DNA of 64,000 nucleotides from the NCBI RefSeq assembly GCF_010682105.1, contig NZ_JAAGWH010000005.1, positions 1 through 64,000 of the forward strand, given 5' to 3'. Each line of letters starts with the position of its first letter. Positions within the stretch are counted from its first letter, which is position 1. The DNA is from Modestobacter muralis. Its GTDB lineage: Bacteria > Actinomycetota > Actinomycetes > Mycobacteriales > Geodermatophilaceae. Shown here in pieces: positions 50,465 to 59,174 of the stretch. The notes under the pieces were generated by a model that was not told the DNA's origin, made no database searches, and saw nothing but the letters and a program-made list of their open reading frames with translations. The position numbers and the translations under genes were made by a program.

Positions 50465-52336
50465 TCAGAGGAAGTCGTACTCGTTGGCGGCCGCGCCACC
50501 GGACAGCAGCGCGTAGCCGGGGCCGCGGTCGAAGAACGGCTCGACGTCGGCCCGGCCGTCCCGGACCTCCGCCCGCAGCCGGTCGGTGGCCGCCTGGTCG
50601 ACCGAGCCGTCCGCGAGCACCACCACGCCGTAGTCGCGGCGGGCGCCGTCGACGCTGACCTTGCGCCAGGCGATGTCCTGGAGCACCTCGGCGACCGGGC
50701 GTTCCAGCGGGTCGCCCCAGCCACCGCCGCCCGTCGTCCGCACCCGCACCACGGTGCCGGCCGTGAGCGGCTCCGCGTCGGCCAGCGCGTCGACCTCGTG
50801 CTCGTCGGGCCCGCCGGGGTCGACGGTGATGGAGAACGGCCGACCCGCCTTGCCGCCCTTCACGCCCCAGCAGGACAGGATCGAGCGGTCCGCGATGGAC
50901 ATGAAGTGCGCGTCGCGCAGCACCCGGATGTCCTTCTCGTAGCCGCAGCCACCGCGGTACCGGCCCGGCCCGCCGGAGTCCTGCGCCAGCGCCAGGCGCT
51001 CGATCCGCAGCGGGAACCGGGACTCGGTGAACTCCGTCGGCAGGTTCCGGGAGTCCGGGACGACGTGGATCGTGTCCTCCCCGTCGGCGTAGTAGCGCCC
51101 GCCCGACCCGCCGCCGAGCACCTCGCGCATGAGGTAGGGCTCGCCGTCGGCGTCGGTGCCGTAGACCCCGGTGTAGCGGATCGTCTCCTGGTCGGCGGGC
51201 ATCCGGCCGCCCGTGGCCTTGGCCAGCGCGCCCGCCAGCACCCCGAGCAGGCGCAGGATGACGAACGTCCGTGCGTTGGTGGGCGCCGGGAAGATCGGCG
51301 TGAGCAGCGTGCCCTTCTCGGGGAAACGCATCTCGATCAGCGGGACGACGCCCTCGTTGACGTCCAGCTGCGCCATCCGCTCCGGCGTGGCGGCGAGGTT
51401 GCGCAGGATCGGCGCCAGCCACTTCTTCAGGAAGTTGCCGTCGGCGTAGTCGCCGCAGTGGTTGATCGGGCCCTTGGCCTGCGGGCCGGTGCCGGTGAAG
51501 TCGATGACCAGCGGGACGTCGGCGGTCGAGTCCATGGTCAGGGTGATCCGCTGCCGGTGCAGCTGGGGCTCGTCGACGCCGTCGTGCTCGGCGTAGTCCT
51601 CCCACACGTAGGTGCCGTCGGGGATCTGGGACAGCACCTCCCGCCGATACACCTCGGTGGAGCTGGTCAGGCTGGCCTCGAAGCAGGCCTCGATCGCCTC
51701 GACGCCGTAGCGGTCGAACAGCTCGCCGAGCCGCCGGGCGCCGGCCAGGCAGGCCGAGCACTCCGCGTCCAGGTCCGCGGCCAGCGAGTCCGGCATCCGC
51801 GAGTTGCGGGTCATGATCTTCAACGCGCTCTCGTTGGGCACCCCGCGGTCCCACAGCTTGATCGGCGGGACCATCAGGCCCTCCTCGAACACGCTGGTCG
51901 CCGCCGAGGGCATGGAGCCGGGCACCGCGCCACCGATGTCGTCGTGGTGGCCGAAGGCCTGCACGAACGCCACCACGGTGGGCGCACCATCGACGTCGGC
52001 GAAGACCGGCACGGTGACGCAGAGGTCGGGCAGGTGGCCGATGCCGCCCTCGGAGAGGTAGACGTCGTTGTGGAAGTAGACGTCGCCGGGGGCCATCGTC
52101 GCGATGGGGTAGTCGCGCACCACCGGCTGCACGAGCGCGGAGTACGACCGCCCGGTGAGCTTGCGCATCTGCCGGTCGTGGATGCCGGCCCGGAAGTCGT
52201 GCGCGTCCCGGATCATCGGTGAGCGGGAGGTGCGCCCGATCGACGTCTCCACCTCCTTCTCGATCGCCGCGAGCGTCCCGGCGACGATCTCGACGAGCAC
52301 CGGGTCGGCCTGGACCTTGCTCCGCGTCTCGCTCAT
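50465..52336 (-). CDS. hyuB: hydantoinase/oxoprolinase subunit B
   Basis: A 623-residue HyuB-type subunit: DYPIATMAPGDVYFHNDVYLSEGGIGHLPD near the N terminus, DFTGTGPQAKGPINH in the middle and GGPGRYRGGCGYEKDI with TGGGGWGDP toward the end, all family features. With HyuA it forms ATP-dependent enzymes that open hydantoin or oxoproline rings, or carboxylate ketones in relatives. The ATG overlaps the hyuA stop by 4 bases. The family cannot be assigned to a single substrate by sequence alone. Confidence 0.93.
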   Translation of the reverse strand: MSETRSKVQADPVLVEIVAGTLAAIEKEVETSIGRTSRSPMIRDAHDFRAGIHDRQMRKLTGRSYSALVQPVVRDYPIATMAPGDVYFHNDVYLSEGGIGHLPDLCVTVPVFADVDGAPTVVAFVQAFGHHDDIGGAVPGSMPSAATSVFEEGLMVPPIKLWDRGVPNESALKIMTRNSRMPDSLAADLDAECSACLAGARRLGELFDRYGVEAIEACFEASLTSSTEVYRREVLSQIPDGTYVWEDYAEHDGVDEPQLHRQRITLTMDSTADVPLVIDFTGTGPQAKGPINHCGDYADGNFLKKWLAPILRNLAATPERMAQLDVNEGVVPLIEMRFPEKGTLLTPIFPAPTNARTFVILRLLGVLAGALAKATGGRMPADQETIRYTGVYGTDADGEPYLMREVLGGGSGGRYYADGEDTIHVVPDSRNLPTEFTESRFPLRIERLALAQDSGGPGRYRGGCGYEKDIRVLRDAHFMSIADRSILSCWGVKGGKAGRPFSITVDPGGPDEHEVDALADAEPLTAGTVVRVRTTGGGGWGDPLERPVAEVLQDIAWRKVSVDGARRDYGVVVLADGSVDQAATDRLRAEVRDGRADVEPFFDRGPGYALLSGGAAANEYDFL

Positions 52337-54417
52337 CGCGCGTCCTCCTTGGTCAGCAGCAGGTTGCCGTGGGCGTCGACGGCGGCGGAGAAGCCGGGGT
52401 GCACCGGGACCGTCGAGCCGAACTCCTCGACGATCGCCGGGCCCGGGACCACGTCACCGGGGGCGAGCCCGGTCCGGTCGTAGGTCGGTGTGTCGACCCA
52501 GTCGTCGAAGAAGACCGGGCGCCGTCCGGTGACGGCCCGCTCCGGCCCGCCGTCCCGGGCGGGCAGCTCGACGACGTCGGGGCGGCGGATCGGGCCGATG
52601 CCGGTCACCCGCAGGTTCACCCACTCCACCGCCTGGCGCGGGTCGTCGACGAAGTCGTAGCCGTACAGCTGCCGGTGCGCGGCGTGGAAGGCCTGCGCCG
52701 CCTGCTCGGCAGCCGCGGCGTCCAGCACGCCGTCGGGGACCGGCACGCGCACCTCGAACGCCTGCCCGACGTAGCGCAGGTCGGCGTTGCGCTGCAGGCG
52801 CTGGGCGTCGGGGCCGAAGCCCTCGCCCTCCAGCGCCGCGGCCGCCTGCGCCTCGAGGTCGACGTAGATGGCCCGCAGCCGGTCGAGGTCGAGGTCGGTG
52901 TGCCGGGAGACCATCGTCTGCACGTAGTCGTTGCGGACGTCGACGGTGAGCAGCCCGAAGGCGCTGACGTTGCCCGGGTTGGGGGGGACGAGCGTGCGGG
53001 GCAGGCCCAGGACGTCCATCAGCCGGCAGGCCAGCAGCGAACCCGAGCCGCCGAACGTGGTGAGGGTGAAGTCGCGGACGTCGAGGCCGCGGGCCACGGT
53101 GACCTGGCGCAGCGCGTTGGCCTGGTTCCACGCCGAGATCTCCAGGATGCCGGTGGCGGCCTGCTCGACCGTCATCCCCAGCGTGGCGCCGAGCGTCTCG
53201 AGCCCGGCGCGGGCGGCGTCGACCGACAGCGGGATCTCCCCACCGAGCAGGTGCGGGGGGATCCGGCCCAGGACGACGTGGGCGTCGGTGACGGTGGGCT
53301 GGTCGCCCCCGTTGTCGTAGCAGATCGGGCCTGGGTCGGCGCCGGCCGACTTCGGCCCCACCTTGAGCGTGCCCTCGGGGGACAGCCAGGCGATCGACCC
53401 GCCGCCGGCGCCGACGGTGACGACGTCGATCATCGGGATCTTGCTGGGATAGTCGCCGACCGAGCCCTCGGTGGTGAGCGTGGGCTGGCCGTCGACGACC
53501 ACCGTGACGTCGGTCGAGGTGCCCCCGCCGTCGCAGGTGAGCACCCGGTCGAAGCCGGCGACCCCGGCGATCAGGGCCGCGCCCAGCGCCCCGGCGGCCG
53601 GCCCGGAGAGCATCGTGGTGATCGGCTGGTGCACCACCTCGGCGGCCGACAGCACGCCGCCGTTGCTCTTCATCACGTAGAAGGGCACCCCGGGCGCGAG
53701 CTCGTCGAGCCGGTGGCGGATGTTGCGCACGTAGGCGCCGACCTTCGGCTTCACCGCGGCGTCGACCAGTGTGGTCACCGAGCGCTCGTACTCGCGGTAC
53801 TCGCGCAGCACCTCGCTGGAGATCGACACGACCGCGTCCGGGCACTCCTCGCGCAGGACCTCGAGCATCGCGCGCTCGTGGGCGTCGTCGGCGTAGGAGT
53901 GCAGGAAGCAGACGCCGATGGTGGTGATGCCGGCGTCGCGGAAGAACCGGGCGGCCGCGACGGCGTCCTCGCGGGAGAACGGGCGCACCTCGGCGCCGGT
54001 GACGTCGAGCCGGCCGCGCACCGTGCGCACCAGGTCGGCCGGGACGATCCGCGGCGGCTTGACCCAGAAGTAGCTGTTGCCGTAGCCGTCGGGCACCGAC
54101 TGGCGGGCGATCTCCAGGACCGACTCGTAGCCCTCGGTGGTGATGAACCCGAGCCGGTCCAGCTTGCCCTCCAGCAGCTGGTTGGTGGCCACCGTCGTCC
54201 CGTGGCTGACCGCGGTGACGCTCGAGCCGTCCAGCCCCAGCAGGTCCAGCACCTTGCGGACCCCGGTGAGGAAGCCCTCGGCCGGGTCGGCCGGGGTGGA
54301 GGGCGTCTTGGTCGTGGCCGTCCGGCCGGTCTCCTCGTCCACGGCGACGACGTCGGTGAACGTGCCGCCGGTGTCGATGCCGATGCGGATCTGACGTTGT
54401 CGGGCAGGTGTCCCCAT
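52333..54417 (-). CDS. hyuA: hydantoinase/oxoprolinase subunit A (ATPase subunit)
   Basis: A 694-residue HyuA-type subunit with the ASKHA ATPase fold: RIGIDTGGTFTDVVAVDEETG at residue 12, HGTTVATNQLLEGK, GVCFLHSYADDAHE, MKSNGGVLSAAEV and TCDGGGTSTDVTVV. It activates the ring amide by phosphorylation. The ATG at 54417 is leaderless-type, with TAAGGT ending 7 bases upstream; that hexamer lies inside shared operator copy B. It is the first gene of hyuA-hyuB-nmrA. Confidence 0.93.
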   Translation of the reverse strand: MGTPARQRQIRIGIDTGGTFTDVVAVDEETGRTATTKTPSTPADPAEGFLTGVRKVLDLLGLDGSSVTAVSHGTTVATNQLLEGKLDRLGFITTEGYESVLEIARQSVPDGYGNSYFWVKPPRIVPADLVRTVRGRLDVTGAEVRPFSREDAVAAARFFRDAGITTIGVCFLHSYADDAHERAMLEVLREECPDAVVSISSEVLREYREYERSVTTLVDAAVKPKVGAYVRNIRHRLDELAPGVPFYVMKSNGGVLSAAEVVHQPITTMLSGPAAGALGAALIAGVAGFDRVLTCDGGGTSTDVTVVVDGQPTLTTEGSVGDYPSKIPMIDVVTVGAGGGSIAWLSPEGTLKVGPKSAGADPGPICYDNGGDQPTVTDAHVVLGRIPPHLLGGEIPLSVDAARAGLETLGATLGMTVEQAATGILEISAWNQANALRQVTVARGLDVRDFTLTTFGGSGSLLACRLMDVLGLPRTLVPPNPGNVSAFGLLTVDVRNDYVQTMVSRHTDLDLDRLRAIYVDLEAQAAAALEGEGFGPDAQRLQRNADLRYVGQAFEVRVPVPDGVLDAAAAEQAAQAFHAAHRQLYGYDFVDDPRQAVEWVNLRVTGIGPIRRPDVVELPARDGGPERAVTGRRPVFFDDWVDTPTYDRTGLAPGDVVPGPAIVEEFGSTVPVHPGFSAAVDAHGNLLLTKEDAR

Positions 54418-54423
54418 GGCATT

Positions 54424-54446
54424 TACCTTAGCGGTGAGATACTTTG
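54424..54446 (-). promoter_or_regulatory. shared operator, copy B (hyuA promoter)
   Basis: On the minus strand AAAGTATCTCACCGCTAAGGTA. It contains the -10 TAAGGT that lies 7 bases before the leaderless hyuA ATG. Binding here would occlude initiation directly. Confidence 0.7.
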
Positions 54447-54513
54447 GGCGGAAGGGGGCGCGGGAACTGCCGGACCGGTGCGGTCGCGTCGGCGGCGGCC
54501 GCACCGGACGGCG

Positions 54514-55206
54514 TCAGCGGCCGCGGCCGAGGCGGGACCCGACCCAGACGCCGAGCAGGGTCAGCAGGCCACCGCCGGCCACGCCGACCAGCAGCGGCCG
54601 CGCCTCGCCGGGCACCCACCCGCCGGAGCCGGCCACCGGCCGGGCCGGCGCCGCGCGCCGCGCAGGAGGCGCGGACGGCGACGACGCAGGCTCCGCGGAC
54701 TGCCCGTCGACGCTGGTCGAGGAGACCGCCGCCGCGCTCGCCACCGCCGACGGCGCCTCGGCCTCGGGCGGGTTCGTGAGCTCCCCGTCGATCGCGGAGA
54801 AGAACTGCCCGGCCATCCGCTTGGCGACCCCGGAGATCATCCGCTGGCCGACCCCGGCGACCGCGCCGCCGACGACGGCGTCCGCCGACCAGGTCAGCTC
54901 GGTGCCCTCGCCGGAGGGGGCCAGCCCGATCTGCACCGTCGCCCGCACCGACCCCGGGCCGCCGGACCCGCTGGCGTGCATGACGTAGGAGGAGGGCCGG
55001 TTCATCTCCGCCAGCCGCACCTCGCCGGCGTAGGTGCCGCGGATGGCGCCCACCCCCGCCGAGACGGACATCGTGTAGCTGTCCTCGCCCACCTGGTCCA
55101 GGGAGAGGCACCCGGGGATGGTGCGGGCCAGCACGGCCGGGTCGGTGATCACCGACCACACGTCCTCGGGTGGGGCACTGAGCACCGCACTGCCGTCGAG
55201 GTTCAC
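54514..55206 (-). CDS. CoxG-like SRPBCC protein with C-terminal membrane anchor
   Basis: A 230-residue protein. Residues 1-145 are a CoxG-type SRPBCC domain (VLSAPPEDVWSVITDPAVLARTIPGC). A Ser/Ala/Pro-rich linker follows, then a C-terminal transmembrane helix (PLLVGVAGGGLLTLLGVWVGS). In CO dehydrogenase systems CoxG recruits the enzyme to the membrane so that electrons enter the quinone pool; a similar job for this molybdenum hydroxylase is inferred. The ATG overlaps the coxL-type stop by 4 bases. Confidence 0.9.
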   Translation of the reverse strand: MNLDGSAVLSAPPEDVWSVITDPAVLARTIPGCLSLDQVGEDSYTMSVSAGVGAIRGTYAGEVRLAEMNRPSSYVMHASGSGGPGSVRATVQIGLAPSGEGTELTWSADAVVGGAVAGVGQRMISGVAKRMAGQFFSAIDGELTNPPEAEAPSAVASAAAVSSTSVDGQSAEPASSPSAPPARRAAPARPVAGSGGWVPGEARPLLVGVAGGGLLTLLGVWVGSRLGRGR

Positions 55207-57617
55207 GCGGGGACTCCTGTCGCAGAGGGGAGGCGGGGCACCTGTTCGCCGTCGGAGCGCATCAGGTCGTAGAGCTCGGTGGGGCTGATCGGCATCGCCG
55301 CGATCCGGCGGCCCACGGCGTCCTCGATGGCCGAGGCGATCGCGGCCGAGCCGGGGATCACCCCGGCCTCGCCGGCGCCCTTGATGCCCAGCGGGTTCAG
55401 CGGCGAGGGCGTCTCCTGGTGGTCGATGTCCACGTCGGGCACCTCGCTGGCGTAGGGCATGAGGAAGTCCATGAACGAGGCGTTCTGCAGCTGCCCGTCG
55501 CGGTCGTAGGCCATCCGCTCGTACAGCGCCCCGCCCACGCCCTGAGCCACCCCGCCCTGCACCTGGCCCTCGACGATCATCGGGTTCACCACGTTGCCGC
55601 AGTCGTGCACCACGGCGTACTGGACGACGTCGATCTCCCAGGTCGCCGGGTCGATCTCGACCACCGCCGCGTGGGCGCCGGCGGCGAAGGTCGAGCGCAG
55701 CGGGGAGTAGTAGTCGGTGTACTCCAGGCCGGGGGAGTCCCCGACCGCGATCGGTGGCTTGGAGTCGTCGCCCGGCCCGGCGAACTGGGTGGCCTGCCGG
55801 GCCGCCTCGTCGAAGGCGTACCGCAGCGGGTTGGACAGCACGGCGACGGTGCGGAGCGGGATCGAGGCACCGGGCGTCCCCTTGACCTGGACCAGGCCCT
55901 CGTCGATCTCCAGGTCGCCGGGGTCGGCCTCCAGCAGCTCCGCGGCGATGCGCAGCGCCTTCTCCCGCACCCCCTTGGCCGCCAGCGCGACCGCGTTGCC
56001 GCTCACCACCGCGGCCCGGGAGGCGAAGGTGCCCACCGCGTAGCCGAACCGCCGGGTGTCGCCGGTGGTCACCTCGACGTCCTCGATCGGGACCCCGAGC
56101 TCGGAGGCGGCCAGCTGGGCGAAGACCGTCTCGTGCCCCTGGCCCTGGGAGGTGAGCCCGGTGGAGACCAGCACCTTGCCGCTGCCGAGCACCTCCACGT
56201 GCGCGCCCTCGTAGGGCCCCGGGCCGGTGCCCTCGACGTACATCGCCATGCCGGCGCCCAGCAGCTTCCCCCGGGTGGCGGCCTCGGCCCGGCGGTCCTC
56301 GAGGCCGGGCCAGTCGACCAGCGCCTCGAGCTTGTCGACCAGGCCCGGGTAGTTGCCGGAGTCGTAGACCAGCGGCCGGCCGTCCTGGAACGTCATGCCC
56401 CAGTCGTAGGGGAACTGGTCGTTCTGGATCAGGTTGCGCCGCCGCACCTCGAGCCGGTCAAGGCCGCGCTCCTGGGCGATCCGGTCCATGGTGCGTTCCA
56501 TGACGAAGGTGCCCTGCGGCCGCCCGGCGCCGCGGTACGGGGTCACCAGCACGGTGTTCGTGTAGACGCTGTTGACCCGGGCCCGGTAGACCGGGATGTC
56601 GTAGGGCCCGCACAGCTGGGTCGCGGTGTTGATCGGGACGATGATCCCGTAGTTCGTGTACGCCCCGTTGTCGTGCCAGACCAGCACGTCCAGGGCGGTG
56701 ATCCGGCCGTCGTCGTCGTACCCGACGGCGACCTCCTGGCGCTGCTGCCGCTCGTGGGCGCTGGAGATGAAGTGCTCCCGGCGGTCCTCGACCCACTTGA
56801 CCTCGTGGCCCAGCTTGATCGCCGCCATCGGGACGAGCAGCTCTTCGGGCCACGGGTGCATGATCTTGACGCCGAACCCGCCGCCGACGTCGGGGGCGAT
56901 GACCTCGACCTTCTCCAGCGACAGCTCCAGCTTCGCCGCGATCGCCGCCCGCACCGAGGTCGAGGCCTGGGTGCTGGAGTGGACCCGCAGCGCGGAGTCG
57001 TCGGCGTCCCAGCGGGCGTGCACGCCCTTGCCCTCCATCGGCATCGACGCGCTGCGCTCGAAGTACTGGGTGAAGCTCAGCGTGTGCGCCGACGCGGCCA
57101 GCGCGGCCTCGACGTCCCCCCGTTCCTGGTGGTGCCGGGCGGCCACGTTGTCCGGGACGTCGGGGTGGACGGCGTGCACCGCGGCCTCGGCGGCGTCGAC
57201 ACCGACCACCACGGGGAGCTCCTCCCAGGTGACCTCGATCAGCGCGGCGGCGTCCTCGGCGACGTACCGGTCGACGGCCACCACCATGACCACGGCCTCG
57301 CCGACGTGGTGGGCGACGTCGCGGACGAGGGTGTAGCCGGTGCGGGCGTGGGTGAGCTGCGGGTGCGGGATGAGCACCGGCAGCGGCTCGGCCATCGGGC
57401 CGGTGAGGTCCTCGTAGGTGTAGACCGCCAGCAGCCCCTCGACCTCGAGCGCGCCGGAGACGTCGATGTCGACCACCCGGGCGTGCGCGTACGGGCTCCG
57501 GACGAAGGCCGCGGCGTAGGCGCCGGAGCCGATGTCGTCGAGGTAGCGGCCCTGGCCGACGATCAGCCGGGCGTCCTCGCGCCGGCGGACCGGCTCCCCG
57601 AACAGCTTCGTCGTCAC
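55203..57617 (-). CDS. molybdenum hydroxylase large subunit (form II CoxL/XdhB type)
   Basis: An 804-residue molybdopterin-cytosine-dinucleotide subunit of the xanthine dehydrogenase superfamily. The active-site loop reads PYRGAGRPQ, the form II pattern; true aerobic CO dehydrogenase has AYxCSFR. GGGFGVKIMHPW and LTSQGQGHETVFAQLA are Moco contacts and KGAGEAGVIPG contains the catalytic Glu. It hydroxylates a heterocycle or aldehyde with water as oxygen source. GAGGGG precedes the GTG. An inverted repeat lies just upstream. Confidence 0.93.
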   Translation of the reverse strand: MTTKLFGEPVRRREDARLIVGQGRYLDDIGSGAYAAAFVRSPYAHARVVDIDVSGALEVEGLLAVYTYEDLTGPMAEPLPVLIPHPQLTHARTGYTLVRDVAHHVGEAVVMVVAVDRYVAEDAAALIEVTWEELPVVVGVDAAEAAVHAVHPDVPDNVAARHHQERGDVEAALAASAHTLSFTQYFERSASMPMEGKGVHARWDADDSALRVHSSTQASTSVRAAIAAKLELSLEKVEVIAPDVGGGFGVKIMHPWPEELLVPMAAIKLGHEVKWVEDRREHFISSAHERQQRQEVAVGYDDDGRITALDVLVWHDNGAYTNYGIIVPINTATQLCGPYDIPVYRARVNSVYTNTVLVTPYRGAGRPQGTFVMERTMDRIAQERGLDRLEVRRRNLIQNDQFPYDWGMTFQDGRPLVYDSGNYPGLVDKLEALVDWPGLEDRRAEAATRGKLLGAGMAMYVEGTGPGPYEGAHVEVLGSGKVLVSTGLTSQGQGHETVFAQLAASELGVPIEDVEVTTGDTRRFGYAVGTFASRAAVVSGNAVALAAKGVREKALRIAAELLEADPGDLEIDEGLVQVKGTPGASIPLRTVAVLSNPLRYAFDEAARQATQFAGPGDDSKPPIAVGDSPGLEYTDYYSPLRSTFAAGAHAAVVEIDPATWEIDVVQYAVVHDCGNVVNPMIVEGQVQGGVAQGVGGALYERMAYDRDGQLQNASFMDFLMPYASEVPDVDIDHQETPSPLNPLGIKGAGEAGVIPGSAAIASAIEDAVGRRIAAMPISPTELYDLMRSDGEQVPRLPSATGVPA

Positions 57618-57628
57618 TGCGCCCCCTC

Positions 57629-57689
57629 AGGCATAGGTACCAATCCCTGCGTTCTCCAGCCCGAGATGCACGTGTTGGTACCTATGCCT
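57629..57689. repeat. 15-bp perfect inverted repeat between coxS and coxL-type genes
   Basis: AGGCATAGGTACCAA (57629-57643) and its exact complement (57675-57689) flank 31 bases. The arms are clearly more AT-rich than their surroundings. It lies 11 bases before the large-subunit start, inside the operon, so it may be an mRNA hairpin or a dispersed repeat element. Confidence 0.75.
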
Positions 57690-57702
57690 CTGCTGACGGT
57701 GG

Positions 57703-58236
57703 TCATGACGCGGCCTGGCGCATCTGCTCGGCGGCGTGCCGGCAGGCCTTCTTGATGTTGGCGTAGCCGGTGCAGCGGCAGAGGTTGCCGCCGACCAGCT
57801 CGTCGACCTCGTCCTCGGTGATCGGGACCGCGGGGTCCCGGGCGTCCAGGCCGGCGGCGATGGTGGTCAGGAAGCCCGGCGTGCAGTAGCCGCACTGCAG
57901 GGCGTGGCACTCCCGGAAGGCCTCCTGGATCGGGTGCAGCACCTGCCCGCCCTGGTGGTCGGACCGGCTCAGGCCCTCCACCGTGGTCACCGCGGCGCCG
58001 TCGACCTGCACGGCGAGCACCAGGCAGGACCGGACCGCCGCGCCGTCGACGAGCACGGTGCAGGATCCGCAGACGCCGTGCTCGCAGCCCGAGTGGGTGC
58101 CGGTCAACCCCATGTCGTGACGCAGCGCGTCCGACAGCAGCCGCCGGACCGGGACGGTGACCTGCTGCGGGACTCCGTTGACCGTCACCCTGACGGTCCG
58201 TTCGGTGCTGGTGCCCCGTGCTGTGCTGGTGCTCAT
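57703..58236 (-). CDS. molybdenum hydroxylase [2Fe-2S] subunit (CoxS type)
   Basis: A 177-residue small subunit with two [2Fe-2S] clusters. The plant-type ferredoxin ligands are CEHGVCGSC plus a later Cys, and the helical-domain ligands are CGYCTPGF and CRCTGY. It passes electrons from the Mo centre to FAD. GGAGG precedes the ATG at 58236. Gene order M-S-L is the usual arrangement of form II hydroxylases. Confidence 0.95.
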   Translation of the reverse strand: MSTSTARGTSTERTVRVTVNGVPQQVTVPVRRLLSDALRHDMGLTGTHSGCEHGVCGSCTVLVDGAAVRSCLVLAVQVDGAAVTTVEGLSRSDHQGGQVLHPIQEAFRECHALQCGYCTPGFLTTIAAGLDARDPAVPITEDEVDELVGGNLCRCTGYANIKKACRHAAEQMRQAAS

Positions 58237-58298
58237 GGCCGGCCTCCTGGCTGGTCGGGTGGTGCGGGAGGGGGTGCGGGCGGTGCCCGGCCCGGGTG

Positions 58299-59174
58299 TC
58301 AGGCCGACCGCTCCTGGGCCTCGGCTGCCGCCGAGGCCAGGGTGCGTGCGGTGAGGGCGCCGACCAGCAGCCGGCGGTAGTCGGCGCTGGCGTGCAGGTC
58401 GCCGTCCGGGTCGACGAGCCCCTGGGCCATCACCCCGGCGGCGGCCCAGTCGGCCGCGTCCACCGGGCGGCCGACCACGGCGTCGGTCAGGTCGTGCACC
58501 TCGGGCACCAGCCCGACGGAGATGTAGGCGACCCGGGCCGACGCCACCCGCCGGTCCTCGTCGAGGGTCACCATGACGCCGGCCCCGCAGACGGCGTAGT
58601 CGCCCTTGCGCCGCGCCACCTCGGCGAAGGCGGTGCCCGACCGGGGTGCCAGCGCGGGGAAGAAGGCCGAGGTGACCACGGCCGGACCGTGCACCGAGGT
58701 CTCCAGCGGGCCGAGGAAGAGGTCCGCCCAGTCCACCGACGAGGTCCCGTCGGGCGTGGCCACGGTCACCGAGCCGCCGGTGAGCGCGAGCACGGCGGTC
58801 ATCTCCCCGGAGGGGTCCGCGTGCGCGATCGAGCCGACCGTCGTCCCGCGGTTGCGGATGGCCGGGTGCGCGACGTTCGCCGTCGCCCGGGCCAGCAGCG
58901 GCTGGACGGCGCTCGCCTCGGCCGACCGCAGCAGCGCGGCGTGCCGCACCAGGGCGCCCACCCGGACCCCGGACCCCCCGGCCTCGATCTGGTCGAGGCC
59001 GGGGACCCGGTTGATGTCGACGAGCGTGGTGGGTGCGGCCAGCCGCATGTTCAGCAGCGGCAGCAGCGACTGCCCGCCGGCCAGCACCTTGGCACCCTCG
59101 CCCTCCGCCGACAGGACCGCGAGGGCCTCGTCGAGGCTGTCCGGGTCGGCGTAGCTGAACGGGGCCGGCTTCAC
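58299..59174 (-). CDS. molybdenum hydroxylase FAD-binding subunit (CoxM type)
   Basis: A 291-residue medium subunit. The FAD-binding motifs AGGQSLLPLLNMRLA and TVGSIAHADPSGEM (usually TIGG-x2-AHADP) are present, with a C-terminal CO_deh_flav_C domain from about 180. The GTG start overlaps the permease stop by 4 bases, so transport and hydroxylation are cotranslated. Confidence 0.94.
   Translation of the reverse strand: MKPAPFSYADPDSLDEALAVLSAEGEGAKVLAGGQSLLPLLNMRLAAPTTLVDINRVPGLDQIEAGGSGVRVGALVRHAALLRSAEASAVQPLLARATANVAHPAIRNRGTTVGSIAHADPSGEMTAVLALTGGSVTVATPDGTSSVDWADLFLGPLETSVHGPAVVTSAFFPALAPRSGTAFAEVARRKGDYAVCGAGVMVTLDEDRRVASARVAYISVGLVPEVHDLTDAVVGRPVDAADWAAAGVMAQGLVDPDGDLHASADYRRLLVGALTARTLASAAAEAQERSA

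Noticed and set aside
52219-55272. Plus-strand open frame of 1017 codons opposite hyuA
   Set aside because: It is antisense to hyuA and coxG with Val/Gly/Asp-rich composition; the minus-strand genes have full family motifs.
55419-57755. Plus-strand open frame of 778 codons opposite the hydroxylase large subunit
   Set aside because: It is a mirror frame of a well-conserved gene with no motif of its own.
55203-59174. Aerobic carbon monoxide dehydrogenase (coxMSL)
   Set aside because: The large subunit has PYRGAGR instead of AYxCSFR, so it belongs to form II hydroxylases of other substrates.
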